Shown piece by piece: positions 9,256 to 20,000 of a stretch of 64,000 nucleotides of DNA. The number at the start of each line of letters is the position of its first letter. The first letter of the stretch is position 1. The DNA is from Chitinophaga terrae (ex Kim and Jung 2007) (GTDB taxonomy: Bacteria; Bacteroidota; Bacteroidia; Chitinophagales; Chitinophagaceae). The DNA lies in contig NZ_FNRL01000003.1 in assembly GCF_900107795.1 (NCBI RefSeq), forward strand, positions 1 to 64,000, in the 5' to 3' direction. Position numbers and translations under genes: made by a program. The notes under the pieces are model-generated. The model ran no database searches and was not told where the DNA came from. It worked only from the letters and a program-made list of their open reading frames with translations.

Positions 9256-11538
9256 ATGATAAGATCAGAGAGCATTGAGAAACGTTCCTGCCCCCTGGTT
9301 ACACTGGAAGCTGGCCTGATCGTCACGGGTGGAGGATTGTCGGGTATCTGTTGTGCCGTGACGGCGGCCAGGGAAGGATTAAAGGTAGTACTCGTGCAGG
9401 ATAGGAGTGTGCTGGGCGGAAATGCAAGCAGTGAAGTACGTTTATGGGTCCTGGGCGCTACCTCTCACATGGGTAACAATAACAGGTGGGCAAGAGAAGG
9501 AGGCGTTATAGACGAAATACTGGTAGAGAATACGTACAGGAATCCCGAAGGCAACCCGGTAATACTGGACACCATTCTGCTGGACAAGGTTGTGGCAGAA
9601 CCCAATATTACGCTGCTGCTGAACACCGCTGTATACCATGTAGAAAAAAAGGATAAAGATACCATCGCCTCTCTCAGGGCCTTTTGCAGCCAGAACCAGA
9701 CAACTTACGAGCTGAAGGCGCCTTTGTTCTGCGATGCCTCGGGCGACGGGGTAGTAGGGTTCCTGGCGGGAGCCGCTTTCAGAATGGGGGCAGAGCCCAT
9801 GGAAGAGTTCAACGAACTGTTTGCGCCGCCCGAAAGTTATGGCGAACTATTGGGGCATTCACTTTACTTCTATTCAAAAGATACGGGCAAGCCTGTACGA
9901 TTTATTCCTCCTTCCTTTGCACTTAAGGATATTACAGAGATCCCGAGGTTCCGCAGTTTCAATGCGCAGGACTATGGCTGCAAACTTTGGTGGATAGAAT
10001 ACGGGGGACGTATGGATACCGTACACGATACAGAAAAAATTAAATGGGAGCTCTGGAAGATCGTTTACGGGGTATGGGATTACATCAAGAACTCCGGGAA
10101 TTTCCCCGAGGCGGAAACCCTCACCCTGGAATGGGTTGGCATGATCCCCGGCAAGCGGGAAAGCCGCCGCTTCGAAGGCGATTATATACTTAAACAGCAA
10201 GACGTTATTGAACAACGCATACACGACGATGCTGTGGCATTTGGCGGATGGAGCCTGGACCTGCACCCCTCAGATGGCGTTTATTCCACGCAGCCGGGCT
10301 GCACGCAATGGCATAGCAAGGGCATTTACCAGATACCTTACCGTTGCCTTTATTCCAGGAATATTTCCAACCTCTTTCTCGCAGGGCGTATTATCAGCGT
10401 TTCGCATGTTGCCTTTGGTTCTTCGCGCGTTATGGCTACCAGCGCTTATGTTGCGCAGGCTGTAGGTATGGCCGCTGTACTGTGTGCAAAACTGGGCTGC
10501 CAACCCTCTGCGTTGTATACAGAAGGGCATATGCCGGAACTGCAGCAATGGTTGCTGCGCAGCGGGCAGTTTATTCCAGGTATTGCATCCGTAGAGGAGA
10601 ACGATCTTGTACAATCTGCAACCATCAGCGCCAGCAGCGAACTGGCTCTTTCTGTACTGGAAGAAGATATGTTGATGCCGCTGGATCTGGCGGCTGCGCA
10701 GATGATACCCGTAGCCGCAGGACCCATACCCGCTTTCAGCCTGCATGCGTATAGCGACGAACCTACCGTGTTGCAGGGAGAGATCAGGCTCAGTTCCCGC
10801 AGGGGCAGTTATACGCCTGATAAAACCATTGCCACGTTTGAATATAAGATACAACCTGGCAGGAACTGGATCCAGGTGAACCCCGGCGTAACGGTCAACG
10901 AGTCGCAGTATGTTTTTATCATGCTGCAAAAAAATCCGTTGATCAGTATCAACCGGTCAGCCAGGCGGATCACAGGCATCCTGTCTGTATTCAATACCAT
11001 CAATCCCGCTGTTTCTAACTATGGCAAACAGGAAGCGCCTGATGGCATCGGCATCGATAACTTTGAATTCTGGGTGCCTCAGCGCAGGCCTGCCGGTCAT
11101 AACATTGCATTGCGGTTTGATAAACCACTGCAGGCCTTTGGCGCAGACAATATCCGCAATGGCCTGGCCAGGCCTACTACCCAGCCTAACGCCTGGGTGG
11201 CAGACCTGAACGACCCGGCGCCTGCTCTTACCTTATCGTGGGATGCAACAAAGCAGGTTAAAAAGCTTATCTTATCTTTTGATACAGACTTTGATCACCC
11301 TATGGAATCGGTACTGATGTCGCATCCTGAAAATGTAATGGTGTTCTGTGTACGCGACTATGCCATCTTTGACGACGAGGGGCGAAAAGTATATGAGAAG
11401 CAAGGAAATTACCAGACAAGGAATATAATCGAATTCCATGAGGCGGTAAATACTACCAGTCTTACTATCCGGTTCACGCATCCTTCAGCCAATACGCCGG
11501 CTGCAGTTTTTGAAATACGAGTATATGAGAACAATTAG
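9256..11538 (+). CDS. FAD-dependent oxidoreductase with C-terminal beta domain
   Basis: This 760-residue protein begins with a dinucleotide-binding fold (VTGGGLSGICCAV, about residues 22-36, with the acidic end of the second strand in LVQDRSVLGGNAS). It fits the FAD_oxidored family (Pfam PF12831), common in glycan-utilisation loci of Bacteroidota but poorly characterised. Residues about 1-440 are the flavoprotein part, ending in the FAD-contact stretch LFLAGRIISVSHVAFGSSR. Residues about 470-760 look like beta-sandwich material similar to carbohydrate-binding folds. No signal peptide is seen, unlike the genes on both sides, so the enzyme probably works in the cytoplasm on an imported sugar or aglycone. 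It starts 1 base after the GH2 stop and its end overlaps the next gene by 14 bases. Substrate unknown. Confidence 0.8.
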   Translation: MIRSESIEKRSCPLVTLEAGLIVTGGGLSGICCAVTAAREGLKVVLVQDRSVLGGNASSEVRLWVLGATSHMGNNNRWAREGGVIDEILVENTYRNPEGNPVILDTILLDKVVAEPNITLLLNTAVYHVEKKDKDTIASLRAFCSQNQTTYELKAPLFCDASGDGVVGFLAGAAFRMGAEPMEEFNELFAPPESYGELLGHSLYFYSKDTGKPVRFIPPSFALKDITEIPRFRSFNAQDYGCKLWWIEYGGRMDTVHDTEKIKWELWKIVYGVWDYIKNSGNFPEAETLTLEWVGMIPGKRESRRFEGDYILKQQDVIEQRIHDDAVAFGGWSLDLHPSDGVYSTQPGCTQWHSKGIYQIPYRCLYSRNISNLFLAGRIISVSHVAFGSSRVMATSAYVAQAVGMAAVLCAKLGCQPSALYTEGHMPELQQWLLRSGQFIPGIASVEENDLVQSATISASSELALSVLEEDMLMPLDLAAAQMIPVAAGPIPAFSLHAYSDEPTVLQGEIRLSSRRGSYTPDKTIATFEYKIQPGRNWIQVNPGVTVNESQYVFIMLQKNPLISINRSARRITGILSVFNTINPAVSNYGKQEAPDGIGIDNFEFWVPQRRPAGHNIALRFDKPLQAFGADNIRNGLARPTTQPNAWVADLNDPAPALTLSWDATKQVKKLILSFDTDFDHPMESVLMSHPENVMVFCVRDYAIFDDEGRKVYEKQGNYQTRNIIEFHEAVNTTSLTIRFTHPSANTPAAVFEIRVYENN

Positions 11539-14047
11539 CCTGTTTACTATATGCCTGTTGTTATCCTTCACTGTTCGCGCCCAGCAGGTATCGCTGGCTA
11601 ACAGCGAAGTGCGCATTCAATGGAAGCAAACAAAAGAAGGATGGAAAATAAGCGACCTGCGTTATCATAACCAACCGGTGGCTATTCCATCGGGCGAGTA
11701 TACTTTATTGTATTCCGCAGAAAAGCCGGCCGACAAAGCCGCTATCACCTTCCAACGGAACGATGGCAAACCATGGCCCGACACGGCCTATCATTACCAG
11801 ATCAACGCCTGGAAACAGGCAACCACTCCTGTAGCATTGAATACTGCCGGCCAGGCATTTCATTTTTACCCGGCTGGCGCTAAACAGGTATCGCCTACGG
11901 AAGTAGTATTCACCTGGTCGTCTCCGCTTGCTACCTTAACCGCTACCTGGTCACTGGATCGCCTATACGCCGGCGACGTCCGGGTGCATATGCAGCTTCA
12001 GTGTAAAAAGGCGGGCTATTATTCACTGGCCAGCCCGGCTACTGTTACTGTGGCTAAGCAGGATATGTCGTGGACCGTTATGCCGGGTTATTTCCAGGGC
12101 GGCGATCTGCAGGAGGATATGGTGCGCAGTTACGCCTATGGGCAAGGCATACCGGTTATGCCTGTACTGTATAGAGAACGTTGTGCCAGTTCTTTCTGTC
12201 CTGTTATCACAACGAAAAAAAATATATCCCTGGCCGTGATACCCGACCCGGGGCTGGGTAGAGACCCCTGGGAAAACGATCACTATACGCATCAGCAATG
12301 GGAACTGGCGCTCTCGCACATGAACAGGCGGGCGCAGTTATCGCCTACTATCTACTATCCTGTGCTGGGTGAACCTCATTCGCTGAAACAACCGGATGAT
12401 ACCATTGGCTATAGTTTTCGGTTCAGCCTTCAACAGGGCGAATGGTACCAGTTACTCACCCACGCGGTTAACGACATTTATGGGTTCAGCAAAACACTTA
12501 CATTACGGAAAAATACGCAGTCGCTTACCAGCCGGGTAGAACATATGCATCATTACCTGGCCGACAAACATACTTCCCTGTGGAATATTAAAGACTATAA
12601 TGGTCTCATGATCGGCGGGCAATCGTACCTGGGAGGAGTTGTAGGTTCCAAGGGGGATGCGATCAAAAACGCCGATTATGGCGCTATGTGGATGCTGGCA
12701 GCTATCAGCGGCGATCCGTACCTGAAAGACAGTGTATTGCCTTATGCGCTGAATTTCAAACTGGCCCAGCAACAAACAGCGCCCGGGTTTTTCCAGGGTG
12801 CAGCTACAGGGCAATACTATCTTTCCAGAAGCAAAATGTTCACTGAAGAATGGGGCGACTTCGTGGAGCCTGTCAGCCTTACTTATTACGTGATGCTGGA
12901 CATAGGAAACATATTGTTGTTTGAACCAAACGACGATACGCTAAAGCACAGGTTGGCGCTGGGCGCCGATCTGCTTATGAAATGGCAGAAAGCTGATGGC
13001 AGCTGGGAAGTGGCATACGATCGGCATACCCGTCAGCCCCTGTTCACAGATATTAAAGACCTGAGGCCAACATTTTACGGATTGCTGGTGGCTTACCGGG
13101 TATTGAAAGATGAGAAATACCTGGCAGCAGCAAGGAAGGGAGCCGACTGGTTCATAGAAAATGCTGTCAATAAAGGCCATTTCATCGGCGTATGCGGGGA
13201 TGCGCGGTATGCCCCGGATTTTGCTACTGCACAGTCGGCGCAGGCCTTGCTGGATCTTTATGATCTGACGCACGATAAGAAATACCAATCAGCCGCTATC
13301 CGCACTGCACGCATGTACCTGACCTCTGTTTATACCCAACCGGTACCGGATAGAAAAATAAAAACGGTGAAAGGAGTTAAGCGGGAAGACTGGCAGATAT
13401 CGCAGGCCGGCCTCAGCTTCGAGCATGGAGGCATCATTGGTTCTGCAAATGGCGCAGGTCCTATTATGCTGTGCAGTCATGCCGGCATGTTTGTGCGGAT
13501 GTTTCAACTGACCGGCGATAGTATATTTGTTCAGATGGCCAGGGCGGCTGCAATAGGCAGGGATGCGTTTGTAGACCCTGCAACCAGCGTAGCTACCTAT
13601 TACTGGAACGCCATGAACAAAGGCGCTGGCCCATACCCGCATCATGCGTGGTGGCAGATAGGATGGATCACCGATTACCTTTTATCGGAAGCAACGCTTC
13701 GCTCTAACGGCAAGGTAACTTTCCCGAGAGGATTTGTTACGCCAAAAGTAGGGCCGCACGAGTCGTATGGTTTTGCACCGGGAAAGATCTTTGGGTATGA
13801 AGCTAATCTTTGGCAGGAGGAAGGTTTTGTAACCTGCGATAATCCGAACATTGAATATATACTGGCAAAAGGAACGGACGGTAAAAGAAAGTTTGTTATA
13901 CTGCTGAACGATATAGGAACACCTGTAAAAGGGCGCCTGGAAATTAAGAACGCGGCAGGAATAACAGATCTTGTTACCGGCGCCGGTGTAAATGCGCCGG
14001 AAGTAGCATTGGATGGATATGGCATAAAGGTGTTGATGATACAGTAG
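11525..14047 (+). CDS. Secreted protein with probable alpha/alpha-toroid domain, unknown activity
   Basis: From the ATG at 11525 the protein has 840 residues and a clean signal peptide ending in VRAQQ (an upstream ATG at 11510 gives five more residues). Residues about 20-300 are rich in beta structure, like the N-terminal sandwich of many toroid glycosidases. Residues about 340-700 show repeated helical hairpins with pairs such as YLKDSVLPYALNFKLAQ, ALGADLLMKWQKADGSW, YLAAARKGADWFIENAV and YQSAAIRTARMYL, the look of an (alpha/alpha)6 barrel. A short beta domain ends the protein (KFVILLNDIGTPVKG). Conserved-looking acidic and aromatic residues (GSWEVAYDR, HHAWWQIGW) could form an active site. 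I do not recognise a named CAZy family. Coupled translation with the upstream oxidoreductase and the downstream symporter suggests it releases the sugar used by them. Confidence 0.65.
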   Translation: MRTISLFTICLLLSFTVRAQQVSLANSEVRIQWKQTKEGWKISDLRYHNQPVAIPSGEYTLLYSAEKPADKAAITFQRNDGKPWPDTAYHYQINAWKQATTPVALNTAGQAFHFYPAGAKQVSPTEVVFTWSSPLATLTATWSLDRLYAGDVRVHMQLQCKKAGYYSLASPATVTVAKQDMSWTVMPGYFQGGDLQEDMVRSYAYGQGIPVMPVLYRERCASSFCPVITTKKNISLAVIPDPGLGRDPWENDHYTHQQWELALSHMNRRAQLSPTIYYPVLGEPHSLKQPDDTIGYSFRFSLQQGEWYQLLTHAVNDIYGFSKTLTLRKNTQSLTSRVEHMHHYLADKHTSLWNIKDYNGLMIGGQSYLGGVVGSKGDAIKNADYGAMWMLAAISGDPYLKDSVLPYALNFKLAQQQTAPGFFQGAATGQYYLSRSKMFTEEWGDFVEPVSLTYYVMLDIGNILLFEPNDDTLKHRLALGADLLMKWQKADGSWEVAYDRHTRQPLFTDIKDLRPTFYGLLVAYRVLKDEKYLAAARKGADWFIENAVNKGHFIGVCGDARYAPDFATAQSAQALLDLYDLTHDKKYQSAAIRTARMYLTSVYTQPVPDRKIKTVKGVKREDWQISQAGLSFEHGGIIGSANGAGPIMLCSHAGMFVRMFQLTGDSIFVQMARAAAIGRDAFVDPATSVATYYWNAMNKGAGPYPHHAWWQIGWITDYLLSEATLRSNGKVTFPRGFVTPKVGPHESYGFAPGKIFGYEANLWQEEGFVTCDNPNIEYILAKGTDGKRKFVILLNDIGTPVKGRLEIKNAAGITDLVTGAGVNAPEVALDGYGIKVLMIQ

Positions 14048-14080
14048 TTGATAGCATAAAAAATAATTTAAATCATTCGA

Positions 14081-15724
14081 ATGGCGCAACTGGATTTTAT
14101 AGTTATGGCAGTTTTTGCCTTGCTGGTACTCGGCATTGGTATGTTGTTCACCCGCATAGGCAGTAAAAATTCATCTGCTTTTTTTGAAGCCGGCGGCGCT
14201 ACGCCCTGGTGGATCAATAGCATATCTTTATTCATCAGCTACTTCTCTGCCGGCACATTCGTGGTGTGGGGGTCTATTGCTTACAAAAGCGGTTTTGTGG
14301 CTAATGGTATTCAACTGACCATGGTGTTTGGCGGCGTGCTGGTGGCGTTGTTCATCGCGGCGCGATGGAAACGTACAGGCGCTGTTACTGCTGCCGAATA
14401 TATAGGAAAGCGGCTGGGAACAGGCACCCAGAAATTCTATACCTTCCTTATTATGCTGCACGGGCTTTTTACTACAGCCTCTGTATTATACCCCGTAGGT
14501 AAAATGGTGAGCGTAGCGACGCCGCTTTCTTTGAACACCTGCATCCTGATCATAGGAGGCGTAATTGTATTGTATACCTCTGCCGGCGGTTTATGGGCGG
14601 TATTGGTTACAGATGTTGTGCAGTTTGTGATCCTCACGGCGGCGGTAGTGATCGTGATCCCAATGGCGTTGCAGGAAGCCGGCGGGATGCATGCATTTGT
14701 AGACAAAGCCCCCGACGGCTTTTTTAATTTCTTCAATTCCGAATATTCTTTTGGTTTCTTCCTGGCATTCCTGGCCTATCAAACGGTTTATATAGGCGGC
14801 AACTGGGCATATGTGCAACGGTACACCAGCGTATCCAGCGAGCGCAATTCCAAAAAAGTAGCATGGCTGTTTACACTACTGTACCTTGTCAGCCCCTTTA
14901 TCTGGATGCTGCCTCCTATGTTATACCGGGTGATCAATCCAACGCTTACAGGTTTGCAACCCGAAGGCGCGTATATGATGCTTTGCCAGCAGGTATTACC
15001 GGCAGGGTTGATTGGGCTTGTACTTTCGGGTATGATCTCGGCCAGCGCCAGTAAAGCCAATACAACTATCAATATTATGGCGGTTGTATTTGCGCATGAT
15101 GTCTACAAAAAAGTTCTTAACAGGCATGCTTCAGAGAAAGCGCTGGTACGCGCCGCCCGGTTTTTTACCGTATTCTTTGGCGGCGTTACTATCGGGATTG
15201 CAATGCTGGTGCCGCTGATCGGCGGTATCGTGGAAATGGTGTTAAGTACCGCTTCCATCGCGGGTGGTGCTTTGTTTGCCCCCATCATCTGGACGCTGTA
15301 TTCCAGGCGTCAGACAGCGGTTTCTGTTGTTACCGCATCCGTATGCGGCCTGGTGATCAGCCTTGGGTTAAAGCTCATGGGGCCGAAGCTGGACCGGGTA
15401 TGGGAAACAGCGCTGGGAGTAGGTATCCCGATTGTGGTGCTATTGTTGTGGGAAGTGTATTATTTTATTAAGAAGGAAGAAGTAGCGCCGGAGCTGCTGC
15501 AATCTTCGCCGTCGGCAGCAACGCATACCGTAGAGCAGCAGGGAGATGCCAGAACGCAGAACCAATTTGGTATGAGGGTGATTGCCGCTGCTATTGCAAT
15601 AGTGGGAGGAGGAATCGCGGTCCTGGGATGGGTAGCGGTTGGCGGCCGGGTAGCGTTGATAACCGGCCTGGTGATCGCCCTTTGCTCCTGGCCTCTATTC
15701 CGTGCAGCAAAGGGTATAAAATAA
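14081..15724 (+). CDS. Sodium/solute symporter (SSS family)
   Basis: The 547-residue protein is almost wholly hydrophobic with about 13-14 membrane segments, starting MAQLDFIVMAVFALLVLGIGM. The SSS-type features are the early block AGGATPWWINSISLFISYFS, the AGTFVVWGS segment and VTAAEYIGKRLG before the third helix. Family members take up sugars, amino acids, carboxylates or vitamins with sodium. As last gene of locus A, 33 bases after the toroid protein, it would bring the released monomer through the inner membrane. The stretch between helices near residues 465-485 is polar and low in conservation. Substrate not readable. Confidence 0.9.
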   Translation: MAQLDFIVMAVFALLVLGIGMLFTRIGSKNSSAFFEAGGATPWWINSISLFISYFSAGTFVVWGSIAYKSGFVANGIQLTMVFGGVLVALFIAARWKRTGAVTAAEYIGKRLGTGTQKFYTFLIMLHGLFTTASVLYPVGKMVSVATPLSLNTCILIIGGVIVLYTSAGGLWAVLVTDVVQFVILTAAVVIVIPMALQEAGGMHAFVDKAPDGFFNFFNSEYSFGFFLAFLAYQTVYIGGNWAYVQRYTSVSSERNSKKVAWLFTLLYLVSPFIWMLPPMLYRVINPTLTGLQPEGAYMMLCQQVLPAGLIGLVLSGMISASASKANTTINIMAVVFAHDVYKKVLNRHASEKALVRAARFFTVFFGGVTIGIAMLVPLIGGIVEMVLSTASIAGGALFAPIIWTLYSRRQTAVSVVTASVCGLVISLGLKLMGPKLDRVWETALGVGIPIVVLLLWEVYYFIKKEEVAPELLQSSPSAATHTVEQQGDARTQNQFGMRVIAAAIAIVGGGIAVLGWVAVGGRVALITGLVIALCSWPLFRAAKGIK

Positions 15725-15820
15725 GAAATTCGCGAAGAGGGGCGCCGCCCTTACTCTGAATAGATTGTTTGACAGGTTGGCCTTCGTTATTCTTTCTAAC
15801 TTCCCCGCAACACAACTATA

Positions 15821-15870
15821 AAAAACAAAGAGGATGTCTCAACTTTATTGAGGCATCCTCTTTTGTTTTT
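15821..15870. terminator. Bidirectional terminator between loci A and B
   Basis: A stem of about 22 bp (15821-15842 with 15848-15870) has A-runs on the left and T-runs on the right, so it works in both directions. It lies between the converging symporter and esterase genes. Confidence 0.85.
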
Positions 15871-15882
15871 ATAGTAATGAAT

Positions 15883-16959
15883 TTATTTCCCGTTCTGCCC
15901 AAACACCAAACTTTTAGAGAAAAATTGCAGCATTTTTTCTTCAATACGTTTAGCTACGCGGTTGATGTGATCGCCTTCATATATCTCGAAAGCATGTTCG
16001 ATCTTGTATTTATTTAATTCGCTGTCGAGCACTTTGATGCTTTCCGCTATTCCCCTGTCTTTATCTCCTGCATCAAACCCGATGGATTTTAGCTGGCGGA
16101 TATTGTAGATATATTGATCCAGGTTATTGAGCGGCCTGTTTGCATCCCATTTCTGCAATATTTGCGGTTGCAGGTTTCCGTCCTTTACCGGCAGGTCCAG
16201 GTAAAAGGGAGGATTCTCGGGATTGGGCGACCAGGCCGCCGCCGATGCAAAGAGCGCTTTGGTGAAGAAGTCGGCTTGCTGGAATGCTTCAATTGTTTTG
16301 ATACCCTCTGCACGCTGCAGTTGTGAAGTCATTGCCGCCACAGGTTCGGTGGGTGAATTCAGGCAACAGGGGCTTAGCAGGTAAACGGCGGAAAATACAT
16401 CCGGGTTCTTTTCGCCGATCCGCAATGCGCCATAGCCGCCCATAGAGTGACCGCAAATGCCTCTTCCTTCTTTCCTGGCGATAGTCCTGTAATGACTGTC
16501 CATGTAGCCTGTCAGCTCGCGGGCGATGAAGTCTTCCCAGTTGCCGGTTGTAACAGAGTTGGAGTACATGCTGCCCTGGAAGCGGGTAAACGCATCGGGC
16601 GTAACAACGATCATTTCATGTGCCGGATCTTTGGAAAATGCGGTGTCCAATATTGGAGGCAACGACATCCAATGCGGTTGGAATCCGTATACTTTTGCGT
16701 CGTTATCCGTATAGCCATGCAGGAAATATACTACCGGGTACCGTTTCCGGGGTTGGGAATTGTAACTGGCCGGCAGGTAAACGGAAATGTAACGATCGGC
16801 GGAGTCGCCGCTCAGGTTGCCTTCGAGAAGCTGGCTGTGGATCCTGATTCGTAACGTGGTGCCTTTTGCGATCTCTTTCTTCTGCGCCCGGGCTGTCATA
16901 CCCAAAGCCAGCGACAGGAAGATGAATGCAATGGCAATAAAGGGTGTGTTTTTGTTCAT
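15883..16959 (-). CDS. Secreted esterase of the alpha/beta-hydrolase putative esterase family
   Basis: This 358-residue enzyme has a signal peptide ending in TARAQ and the PF00756 (esterase D / CE1-like) layout: RYPVVYFLHGYTDND early, then MIVVTPDAF, the nucleophile elbow GHSMGG with Ser172, and a late histidine in EGDHIN (His331). An aspartate near DAGDKDRG is a likely third member of the triad. Such enzymes cleave acetyl, feruloyl or similar esters from plant polysaccharides. It is divergent from the hybrid sensor gene (80 bases apart) and is therefore counted with locus B. Substrate unknown. Confidence 0.85.
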   Translation of the reverse strand: MNKNTPFIAIAFIFLSLALGMTARAQKKEIAKGTTLRIRIHSQLLEGNLSGDSADRYISVYLPASYNSQPRKRYPVVYFLHGYTDNDAKVYGFQPHWMSLPPILDTAFSKDPAHEMIVVTPDAFTRFQGSMYSNSVTTGNWEDFIARELTGYMDSHYRTIARKEGRGICGHSMGGYGALRIGEKNPDVFSAVYLLSPCCLNSPTEPVAAMTSQLQRAEGIKTIEAFQQADFFTKALFASAAAWSPNPENPPFYLDLPVKDGNLQPQILQKWDANRPLNNLDQYIYNIRQLKSIGFDAGDKDRGIAESIKVLDSELNKYKIEHAFEIYEGDHINRVAKRIEEKMLQFFSKSLVFGQNGK

Positions 16960-16982
16960 TTGGATACAATAAGAGTTAATAA

Positions 16983-17012
16983 TTGTCAGTCAGACAAAAA
17001 TACATTATTTTG
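16983..17012 (+). promoter_or_regulatory. Possible promoter of the hybrid sensor gene
   Basis: TTG (16983-16985), 19 bases, then TTATTTTG (17005-17012), one mismatch from TAnnTTTG. It lies 27 bases before the start codon in an 80-base divergent spacer. Confidence 0.35.
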
Positions 17013-17038
17013 CCTGCTCCTGTTGACTATTTCCACGA

Positions 17039-20000
17039 ATGCGAAACGCCTTTTACCTGTTACTGCTTTTTCTTTGCAGCCACGTTGTGGCGCAGCACCG
17101 CATTACCGGCTACCTGGGTATTGAACAAGGCTTATCCAACAATTCTGTAACCTGCATTCACCGCGATCATAAAGGCTTCATGTGGTTTGGTACTTATGAT
17201 GGCCTGAACAGGTATGATGGCTACGCGATCCGGTCGTTCAGGAACCGGCTGCACGACAGCACTTCGCTGGCTTACAACCGTATCACAGCGATCCTGGAAG
17301 ATCCGCTCGGGAATATCTGGGTGGGAACCAAACATGGGTTATGCACATACAACGACTCTTCCGGCCTGTTTTCCCAGGTACAATATCAGCCCTGCAACAG
17401 CAACGCAAAACAACAGGTGGTTTCCGAAATATACTCCATCGCTGCCGATAAATCCGGCAATATCCTGGCAGGAACTGCTGATAAAGGATTGCTGGCAGGC
17501 AAGCGGGGAAAGAAAGAATTATACCAGGTGCCGTTACCTTCTGCAACAGGGCCGGTTGCATATGCGGTGGCCGGTATAGTAACCGATGAAAAGAACAATA
17601 GCTGGTTGTTTATCAATGGCCGTGGATTATTCAGGTATGATGCCGATAACCAAAAGATCGTACAGGTGAATAACCAGTTGCTGGCCGCCAACTGTTTGCT
17701 GGCCGCAGGGCAGGGGCGCATCCTTGCCGGCACCGACGATGGTTTGCACAGGTACGATATTTCCACGGGCCAGTGGGAATCTCTCAGCCAGGCAGCGGGA
17801 TGCAGCGGAAGTAAAATTATAAACCTGGTGAAGGATCACGAAGGGCAGTTATGGATCTCCACAGATGGCGACGGCATTTTTATCTTCTCGGAAAAAGCAG
17901 GCAAAGCCACTGTCATGAAAGCGGGGAACGACAGGGAAGGACTGACCAGTAATGCTGTATATGCAGTGTATGAAGATAAAGACCAGCGGAAATGGATAGG
18001 TACCTTGCGTGGCGGGATCAATATAATCGATCGCCAGAAAGTACGTTTCCGTACCATCAGCCATGTTGCCAACACCAGGAGCCTGGTCAATAATTTTGCT
18101 TTTTCATTCTGTGAAGAAGACGGCGATAATATCTGGATCGGTACCGACGGCGGAGGCATCTCCCGCTGGAACAGGGCCAGGGAAGACTGGCAGCATTTTG
18201 TACATCAACCCGGCAACGTTAACTCGCTCTCCAATAATAATGTTACCAGCATAGTCAGGGATAAGCAAGGAAATATCTGGGCGGCTACTTTTGGCGGCGG
18301 TATAAATCGTTTCGACAAAAGGCGCCAATGTTTTGTTCATTATAAATGTATAGATGGAAGGGAAGACAGGTTTATCTGGAAACTGTACCTGGATGCAGCC
18401 GGCAACCTGTGGGCCGGGGCCTGTATGGGCGGAGCGTTTTACCGTTATAACCCGCAGGCCGACAGGTTCGAGGTATTTGATCATTCGTTAAAGGATGTAC
18501 TCACCATCGCAGAAGACAGGAACGGCCAGCTCTGGGCCGGCACTTATTCTTCGCTGGTAAAGGTGAATAAAACGGGGACCGGTCACCAGGTCTTTCATCT
18601 TAATCTCATTGTCCGTTCCCTGTATGAAGATGCATCAGGGAATTTCTGGGTCGGTACGGAAGAAGGAGGGCTGCTGAATTTCAACAGAACGAATGGTTCA
18701 TTTACCCAGATCACGGAGAAGGACGGATTGCCCGGCAATTCTATCCTCAATATCATTCCCGATAACAGCGGTAACCTCTGGATGAGCACTTACAACGGTG
18801 TTGCCAGGTTCGGAACAAAAGACCGGCGCATCAAGAACTTTTATGCTTCAGATGGATTGCAGAGCAACCAGTTCAACTATAACGCGGCGCTGGGGCTTAG
18901 CACCGGCGAAATTCTTATGGGAGGCATAAAGGGCTTTAATATATTCCATCCCGATAGCATATCTGAAAGGACCATTTTTCCTGACCTCAGGATTTCAGGG
19001 CTTCGTATCTCGAATGAAGACGCTCACCCCACAACGCAGGTTACCTTGTCGTATAATAAGGCAATGTTTTCTCTCGACTATGTAGCGCTTGAATATTCAG
19101 CGCCTGATAAGATCAACTATGCCTATTTCCTGGAAGGATGGGACAAGGATTGGAACTATGTACGCCAGCTCCGGACGGCCAATTATTCCAGGCTGAAAGA
19201 AGGAGATTATATATTAAGAGTGAAAAGTACAAATGCTGATGGCATCTGGAATCCTGATGAACTGAAGATCTTTATAAAAGTACTGCCTCCCTGGTACCGT
19301 ACCTGGTGGGCCTACTGCATTTATATTTCGCTGGTTGCCGGCATGTTGTATGCTTACCGCCTGTACCAGCGCAGGCAGGCGAGAATGGATTATGAATTGC
19401 AGCTATCGAGATTGCTGGTAGAACAGGAGAAGGAGCTGAACGAGAAGAAATTATCTTTCTTCACAAATGTTTCACATGAGTTCCGCACTCCGCTTACCCT
19501 GATCATTAACCCGGTGAAAGAACTGCTGCAGGATGGCGGCAGTGAAAACAAGAACCTGTCTATTGTTTACAGGAATGCCCGCAGGTTATTAAGCCTTGTT
19601 GACCAATTATTGCTTTTCAGGAAGGCAGAAAGTGAAGAGGATAAATTGAAGATAGCTCCGCTCAATATCACAGACCTGTGCCGGGATGTGTTCCTCTGTT
19701 TTTCCCACCAGGCGGAGTTGAAGAAGATCAGGTTTGATTTTAATACGGAAGAAGGCTTGCCATTAATATATGGCGACCGTGAAAAACTGGAAGTCGCCAT
19801 TTTTAACCTTCTTTCCAATGCTTTCAAATATACGCCGGACGAAGGGGCTATTTCTCTCTCCATTACTTCAACAACAGAACTTATTAATATATATGTAAAA
19901 GATACCGGTTGCGGTATTTCAGGAGAAATAGGCGAGAAGGTTTTCGAACGCTATTACCAGCCGCGTACCCGTGAAGCACGAAGGAACGGGTTCGGTATTG

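Noticed and set aside
651..15724. Sialic-acid utilisation as function of locus A, because of the sialate-O-acetylesterase-type protein
   Set aside because: No sialidase, neuraminate lyase or epimerase is present, and the SASA family also acts on acetylated plant glycans.
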